Origin: GWE2-40-63 sp041664345
Lineage (GTDB): Bacteria > Bacteroidota > Bacteroidia > Bacteroidales > SZUA-534
Length of the DNA stretch: 64,000 nucleotides
Assembly (NCBI GenBank): GCA_041664345.1
Contig: JBAYKX010000001.1
Coordinates: 124,001 to 188,000, forward strand
Reading direction: 5' to 3'
Shown: positions 53,282 through 61,100 of the stretch, one piece after another
How the letters are laid out: the number at the start of each line of letters is the position of its first letter
Position numbering within the stretch: the first letter of the stretch is position 1
Program-made: the position numbers and the translations under genes
The notes under the pieces: model-generated
Database searches by the model: none
What the model was told of the DNA's origin: nothing
What the model saw: the letters and a program-made list of their open reading frames with translations, nothing else

Positions 53282-55147
53282 TTAATTAAAAAATGTTCCC
53301 AATCCAATAATGGAACCATCAGGGTTTTTCTCCGGCTGCCAGCTCCTGACATAAATCTTGGGTTGAATGGTATCGGTTAAATCGACCATTAAAAACAGAT
53401 ACCCCTGATCGGCATAACTGGTCGAAAAATAGTTTTGAGCTATCTGAATGCCATAAATCTCACTGTTGTTATCCCGTTTACGTACTTCACATTCTTCGAA
53501 CTGGATGTTTACAAATTCATTGTTTTGGAAAACATTACCTAACCGTTCCAGAAACTCCTTTTTACTGACTTTAATGTATTGATATTGTTCGTTTTTCATA
53601 AGAGCGTACATTTTATCGATGGGTTCTCCCTTCTCCAATTTTTTACCCACAATAATCAAGGCATCGTCGGAAAATATTTTATCGATGTAATCGAGCCGTT
53701 CCAAGGCATAAGCGGTTTGATAATTTTCCAGAAAATCGATAATATGCCACTTGGTGTTTTCCGGCCATTTGGAATGTGCTAAAATCCCCTCCAGCGACAA
53801 ATTGCTCAACGAAAAAGAGATGTTTTTAATTAACCCCAACGTATCGAAAGCAAACGAAAGTTTCTCCACAAATTTCCGGTTGTTAGTAGGAAAATTGAAT
53901 ACAAAAGAAACATCGCGAATGATGGCATCTTTGCCCATACAGGAAACTTCGAAAACCCGATCGGTTGGAATTAATTTAGCTTGACCATAACGGATTAGCT
54001 TTTGATAAACTTCAAATCCATCTTTTGTAAATAAATACTCCAGCGATTTTTTTTCTTTCCCCTGAATGGCAGTTAAAAGCGAATTCATAGTAGTTAACGC
54101 TTTTTCCTTAGAGCCACAAATACAGGCATCGGGTACTCCATTGGCCAAATTCTTTTTTGGTTCGGTTGAACCCGGCTGTTTGGTTGCTGGTTTTTCGGCC
54201 GATACCGGATTATCATTTATTTTGTTTTTACGGATGATTTTCTCGGCCTGTTTGTAATAAGGAAGCTGGATAACTTCAATTACATTGGGCAATTCGGGAT
54301 CCAATTTGCTTTTATTAACATACTCGTATTCTACTTTAAGCCGAACCTCCTGCATTGATTTTTCAGCCTCTCCAAACAATTCAACAATGCCTTCTCCGTT
54401 AGTTGCTCCCACAAGGGTTGACCAATCACTGCCGTTCCAATAGGAATAATCCATGTTATATGCCTTTTTGTCCTGGTACTTGATTTCAAAAACTACTTCC
54501 TGCTGCATACCTTCGGTTTCAATTTTGGTTGGCATAACCATAAGCATTGAGAATATCCGGTTTATCCGGTCGGGCAACCAAGTAAAAAGCTGATAATACA
54601 TACCATCATAAGAATAAGTCATTTCCTGATTATCGGGATGGCTGTAAAGCAGTACCTGAGCCCAATAAAAATAACGGAGGGCATCGCCAATCCTACCCTC
54701 TTTTTCGGCGTTCAATGCATTGGTCACATATCCTTTCAATCGGTTTTCGCGCTTTTTAAAAATCGCCCCCATTTCATCTTTTTTAATGTAGCGAAACACC
54801 ACAACTCCCGAATCACTCTCATTTACCAAGCGTTGTGCATTGACTAACGTAGTGGATGAATAGGTTTTAATAATCCCTTCGAGGGTTTCTTTAAAATTGC
54901 CCTCTTTTTCAGAAATAACATATTCATACTTGCTTTCAACGGAAGTGCAAATTTGACTGGTCAAATCTCGTAATGCCTGTTTATCGGCTTCCGACAGCGT
55001 TTTGCCCACTCCAAAACCCCACATATAGTTAAAACTTGTTTTTATTTCGGCCATGGTTTGCCCATGGATGGTTTGAGAGAAAAATAGTGCAAGAAAAAGC
55101 AGTTTAAAAATCTTTGGAAACGGAACTGAAAAAAAGGTGGCTTTCAT
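53282..55147 (-). CDS. LPP20-like secreted protein of unknown function
   Basis: A 621-residue protein with a signal peptide (IFKLLFLALFFSQTIHGQ). The N-terminal domain (about 35-130) follows the LPP20 pattern: WGFGVGKTLSEADKQALRDLTSQICTSVESKYEY, then NAQRLVNESDSGVVVFRYIKKDEM. A tetratricopeptide-like helical segment follows (ALNAEKEGRIGDALRYFYWAQVLLYS). The C-terminal half, after a Pro/Lys-rich linker near residue 320, resembles a repeated NTF2-like fold (WHIIDFLENYQTAYALERLDYIDKIFSDDALIIVG). No lipobox is seen. It starts 37 bp after the giant adhesin gene and precedes the PEGA gene, so these three may form one unit. Confidence 0.72.
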   Translation of the reverse strand: MKATFFSVPFPKIFKLLFLALFFSQTIHGQTMAEIKTSFNYMWGFGVGKTLSEADKQALRDLTSQICTSVESKYEYVISEKEGNFKETLEGIIKTYSSTTLVNAQRLVNESDSGVVVFRYIKKDEMGAIFKKRENRLKGYVTNALNAEKEGRIGDALRYFYWAQVLLYSHPDNQEMTYSYDGMYYQLFTWLPDRINRIFSMLMVMPTKIETEGMQQEVVFEIKYQDKKAYNMDYSYWNGSDWSTLVGATNGEGIVELFGEAEKSMQEVRLKVEYEYVNKSKLDPELPNVIEVIQLPYYKQAEKIIRKNKINDNPVSAEKPATKQPGSTEPKKNLANGVPDACICGSKEKALTTMNSLLTAIQGKEKKSLEYLFTKDGFEVYQKLIRYGQAKLIPTDRVFEVSCMGKDAIIRDVSFVFNFPTNNRKFVEKLSFAFDTLGLIKNISFSLSNLSLEGILAHSKWPENTKWHIIDFLENYQTAYALERLDYIDKIFSDDALIIVGKKLEKGEPIDKMYALMKNEQYQYIKVSKKEFLERLGNVFQNNEFVNIQFEECEVRKRDNNSEIYGIQIAQNYFSTSYADQGYLFLMVDLTDTIQPKIYVRSWQPEKNPDGSIIGLGTFFN

Positions 55148-55184
55148 ATTCGTTTTGTATTATCAATTTCAAAAAAACTAGACT

Positions 55185-58100
55185 TTACTGTTTAACTATT
55201 TTAAAATATTTTGTTTTGCTTCCGGAGGTTACTTCTATAAACAAGATTCCTTGGGGCAATCCGGAAATATCAATGGTTGTTTGTTGCTCGTTAAAGTGCT
55301 CCATTTTAACAATTTTCCCGGTTAAGTCACGGAGGGAAACCCGAGCTTCCGAATTATCCGAGGGTTTCGAAATGGTAATGAATGTTGTTGTCGGATTTGG
55401 GAATATTGAAATACCGCCGGATACTTCCAGCATTTTGGCAATGCCATACCGGTTGGGTTCATTTTGGATATGTATTTCATAACTAGCCACCGGTACTACA
55501 AAATCTTGGCCTATAAGGTCAAATGTGACGCTTACCAGTTCAACTTCTTGCTTAATAATAGGTTCATCCAACATTCCGATGCTGATTTCAAAAAATCCCG
55601 GTTCGGTATAATCGGTCACTAAACTCATAGCCGGGTGCAAAGCATTCAATAAAACGTCCTGTTTTACAAAGCGCAATAATTTACTGTTGTATTGAAGCAC
55701 TAGTTTGTTACTGAAAAAATTACCATTTCCTTTCAGTATATATTTGAGGGTAACTGTATTCGTTTTTCGATTCACGGTTGGGATGCATTCCATATACCAA
55801 TCCTGAAGGGATTCATTATGAGATGCAATAAGAGTTGGATTCCCGGACTTATTGGTATTGTAAAAATCCCACAACATCCCAAAGATCATCAAATCTTCGA
55901 AATTGAAGGCGTTATCGGGTATAACCGTGAATTCGGGAGCATTCCCAATCGCTGGACCCATTTCAAGTAATGGGTTTTCAGCTCTCCAATTAATAATCAC
56001 CGAATCTAAATCGGTGATATCAATTTGAGTATCGCCGTTATAATCAGCAAGTGTTGGCAATACTACCAATAAGGAAATTAATTTATCGGTTATTTTTAAA
56101 TTGTTCTTGGAAAAATTAAAATAGCCGGGTTTATTTAGATTAACTCCATAGGTTCCCGGGGGCAAGCGGAATGGGCCAATAATACCAGAGGTTGGGGTTT
56201 TTCCAGTTAAAATTTGGTTGGGGTTTATAATGTAATTTACATCGGAAATACCCACCTTATTAAAATCGGTAACGGTAATTTGCAAGGCACTGTTGGTTAC
56301 AACAAACTGCTGTTCTGCAGACCATTCACTGCCGAGCCATCCATTATCTATGGCTTGCACACTCCAATAATAGGTTCCCGGTTCCAAATTGTTCAGTAGG
56401 AACGAGGTCCCCAGTTGTGCATTTCCCAACGCCGGTTTGGTTAACTTACCGGTATTCAACGCAGCCGGACTCACTATATCGAAACCATCGGATGTAGAAC
56501 CTACCTTTATATTATAGGATAAAGAACCTGCAACAGTATCAGTGGCTATATTCCATGCTAAAGTTGCTTTATCAAAATCAACGGAATTGGTCATATTGGC
56601 CGGAGTGCTGGGTGGAAAATTAAAAACCGTGCTGTTGTTGCGATATATTTTTGAAAATGGTTTGACCCCATCTTCACCTGTTATCAGTAGATCGATATCG
56701 CCATCATTATCAAAATCGGCAACATCCATAGAACCATTTTGAACTCCAACCAATGAAATATCCGACTGTTCGGTAAAGGTGGAATTGCCATTGTTTTTGT
56801 AAATTTTGGCTATAATGGAGTTACTATCCCATCCCGAGAATAAAATATCTAGAAGTCCATCGTTATTAAAGTCAAGCCAACGAACAGAACCCTCGGCAAC
56901 CCACGGCAATTCCAAATTACTTGCTTCTGAGAATAGGTTGTTCCCTTCGTTTTTGAAGATTTTTGTTTTATTGGTTACCCCATCTGTACCAACCAGAATA
57001 ATATCTAAATCATTATCGTTGTCATAGTCGCCCCAAGCTAACGAACGTGGATCGATTCCATTAATACTGGAATTTGGATGCAACGTAAAGTCACCAGTTC
57101 CATCGTTTAGGTATAAGTTGGTTTTATAACCTGATTCATAATGGCCAATCAAGAACACATCCAAATCGTTGTCGTTATCAAAGTCAATCCAGGTTGCCTG
57201 ACCAGAATGCATCCCTTCGAACACAAAATCGGTTTTCTCTGAAAAGGTATTATTGCCGTTGTTTTTATATATTTTTGAAATCTGACCCGAACTCATAAAT
57301 CCCGAAAGTAAAATATCCAAATCACCGTCGTTATCATAGTCCCCCCATTGGGTAGAGCCTCCGGATACTTCAGTTAAGAGTATCTGGTTTTGTATGCTAA
57401 ACGTGTTATTCCCATTGTTTTTATAAATGGCAGCCAAGTCGGAAGTTCCATTATTTCCCGTTATAAGGATATCTAAATAGCTGTCGTTGTTGTAATCGCC
57501 CCATGATGCGTTACTGGATTGAATACCCGGTAGCGAAATAGCGGTTGGTTCAAAAATCATCTCCCCCTTGTTTTGATATATTTTTGCGATGCTGGAAGTT
57601 CCGTCGAATCCGGTAATTGCAAAATCCATATTGCCATCGTTGTCGTAATCGGCTGCTGCAATGGCCCCATTTTTAACTCCTGTTACATCGGCATTCATAT
57701 CGGTAAAATAGCTTGAAATAGTGCCTTCAACTGTGTTCGATGGTTCACTTTCCAAACGAAGGGTATCCATAGCTGTAACCCTAAAGTAATATAATGAATT
57801 GCTATTTAATCCAGTTACAATTTTCATCGTATCAGTGATGGAAGTTTTCGAAGAATCAATCAATTCAAGAACGGTAGCTTCGGTACCCATATAAATGAGG
57901 TATTTAAGGAAGTCAGATTCAGTATTCTGCTGCCATTTTAAGGATACCCCGCAAAGGCTAACTGAAGCGGTTAGATTTATGGGAGCTGCCGGAGCTGCGT
58001 TTGGAATCGCTTTAGCGGTATTACTTGTGCCACTTTCTAAATTTAAGGTGTCAATGGCCGAAACCCTGAAATAGTAAACCGCATTGTTGGTTAGTCCGGT

Positions 58101-61100
58101 GATTGTTTTAGTAACATCGGTATTAGAAGCTGAGGTTGAATCATTTAAAATCATGGTTACCGAATCGGAACCCATATAAATCATGTACTTTAAGAAATCA
58201 GATTCCGAATTCTGACTCCAAGTTAGCGTGATTTGATGGTTGCCTGAAACGGCCAAAAGATTTGCCGGGGCTTCTGGTGCTGCATTGGGTATAGCTTCCA
58301 CGGCATTACTGGGTTCACTTTCCGAACGCAGGTTATCCATGGAGGTAATCCTAAAATAGTAACGGAGGTTGTTGGTTAATCCACTTATTACGATGCTGGT
58401 ATCGGCTAATGAAACTGAGGTTGAATCCTTTAATTCCATGGTTACCGAATCGGAACCCACGTAAATCCGGTATTTCAGAAAATCGGGTTCCGTGTTTTGA
58501 TTCCATTTCAAGGTAACCTGACCATTGCCCGATTGGGCGGTTAGATTTTTAGGGGCAGCCGGAAATTCATTGGGTATTACTTTTACCGCATAACTTTTTA
58601 CGCTCTCTAACCGATTTGTATCCATTGCCGTAACTCTAAAATAATAAGGAATATTATTGGTTAATCCTTGCATCAATTTAGAAGTATCGGCTATTGAAAC
58701 CGAAGATGAATCCTTTAATATCATGGTTACCGAATCGGTGCCCATATAAATGCGGTATTTCAAAAAATCGGGTTCCTGGTTCTGATTCCAAAGCAACAGA
58801 GCCTGACCGTTACCTGCTTTTGTTGTAAGTCCTGATGGTGTGTTGGGCGCAGGCCATCCTCCAACACAATACTGTGCCAGCATTTCGGATTCCGAAAGAG
58901 CACAGGAATATATCCGAATATCGTCAATTATACCATTCCAAAAATATCCCCCTGAATTCACGCCATCGTTGGAATTGCAACCAATATATAATTTGCCCTG
59001 ATCTAAAATTTCATCGGTATATGAATGAGTGTCTATTAAGGCGCCATTGATGTAACATCTCAAATTGGTGCCATCGAAGGTCACTCCCACATGCATCCAT
59101 GTATCATAAGGAAAATCAAAGGAAACATCCCGAATAGCGCCTTGATTGTAAATTCGGATTAGTTTATTGGTAACACTGTACATCATTCCGTAGCCTGAGG
59201 TATTCCCATAATCCAAAAAGAAGGTATGCCAATCGGAGGCAGCAGCATTCGCATATAGATTAAACCAACCGCTGAATGTGGCTGTCGTCAGTAAATCATA
59301 GTTATGAACATTGTATAAATAATCGTCGGTACCATTAAACACAAAGGCACTGTTTATTATACCAAACCGATCGGAGGCATGGGAAATAAAATTGCCCGTT
59401 GAAGCATGGTTTCCATAACCACTTTCATCGTTCAGGCTTACATTATTAAACGGGTAATATGCCAAAAGCGAAGGATCATTCACTACCCTTACGCTTACCT
59501 CATTGCTGTAATCGCTTTCAAGCCCAACATTATTAACGGCTGTAATGCGGAAATAGTAGGTAACCCCGTTGGTTAATCCGGTGATGGTTTTGGAGGTGTC
59601 GGTTGCTCCATTTGTGGTTGAATCCATTTTGGATGTGGGATTGGCCGATGTTCCCCCATAAATACGGTAGCGCAAAAAGTTAGATTCTGTATTTTGATTC
59701 CATTGCAGTGAGACTTGTTTATCGGCAGCTGTGGCCTTAAGGTTGGTTGGGGCATCGGGCAATTGCTCATAAGCAAAAGCCCCCATATCGTTGGTGCTGC
59801 CATCGGTATCGTTATAAACCGCCGATGGATCGCCAGCATCAATAGCCGGGGAACCTGGCAGCAATCGGAAATCACGATTGGTTGCATTTTTAAATAGAGG
59901 GTTCACTGAAATATCGCCATTTCCCGGGTTTGTATCAAAACCGGTATAACTGTAGGTATTTCCATAAACACAATTGTAGGAACGTACCGAAGCATCGTAG
60001 GAATTGGTGCTAACGCCAAAAGAAGTGTTACAGAAAATATTGTTTTTAATAACCGGTGTGCCTGTCCCTGAGTTAATGTCGATGGCCACAGAACCTCCGT
60101 AAACCGTATTGTTTATTACCTTTGCCCCTCCATAAAGTTCAATATTGTTTGCCATTGTGGCTGTTAAGTTCTGAAATACATTCCGGGTCAATACTGAACC
60201 ATTATAAAGTTTTACTACGGCATCGCTGGTACTGCTTCCCCCATTAAAAACAAATCCATCAATAGAGGAACCTTTGGTATCATTAAGAACTACAGTGCTT
60301 ACCCCATTTAAGGTGGTTTTATTTTGAAAAATATTCCGGTTGTTTTCGGTGAAGGTTCCGTCGTAACCTCCTCGCAATATCACATTGGTTAAGGTATTCA
60401 GATACTGACTGTACGAACCGGCTGCTACTTTGACGGTATCGCCGGAAACGGATTTGTTTAGTGCGGTTTGAATGTATCGTAAAGGAGAATCGGAGGTTCC
60501 AGAATTTGCATCGTTTCCGGTAGTTGCCACATGAATTACTCCAGGGGTTGTAGTAAATGTGTACGATGAGGAGAACAGCCCATCGCCTATCGTGACCGAT
60601 GCACGTACCCTCCAGTAATACGTTGTGTTATTCGTTAAATTGGGTATATCGACTAAAGTGTCGGTGAGTGTTGAGTTTTCATGGATCATCGCTGTAGCAA
60701 ATGTAGGATCGGTACTCAACTGAATATGATACGTATTAACTTCGGGCAGCGAATACCATTTGAATGTGATACTCAATGGTTGATGGGTTGCATTGTTTGC
60801 CGGAAGTGCCAGCGTTGGTGCATCCGGTAGAGGTGGTAAATAGGGTGAATGTTTTGTTCCGCCATAAGCACCCATATCAATGCGGGAGGTTTGGTAAGTT
60901 TCAGCACCGGGTGAATCGTTAGGATCGCCTGCATCAACGGAAGGCGAATTTTCAAGAATCCGGAAATCGTAATTGGCAGCATCCCTGAAAAGAGGCTCTA
61001 ACGAAATATCGCCAGTACCCGGGTTTTGATCGGTGCTGGAGTAGTCCATTATACTTGCAAATACATTGTTGTAGGTACGAACGGCAGCAGTAAAATAGTA

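Noticed and set aside
59573..59887. Minus-strand alternative-frame ORFs in the beta-helix repeats (also 60773-60982 and 61811-62110)
   Set aside because: They recur only because the underlying repeats recur; they lie inside the continuous adhesin frame and are His/Pro-rich shadows.
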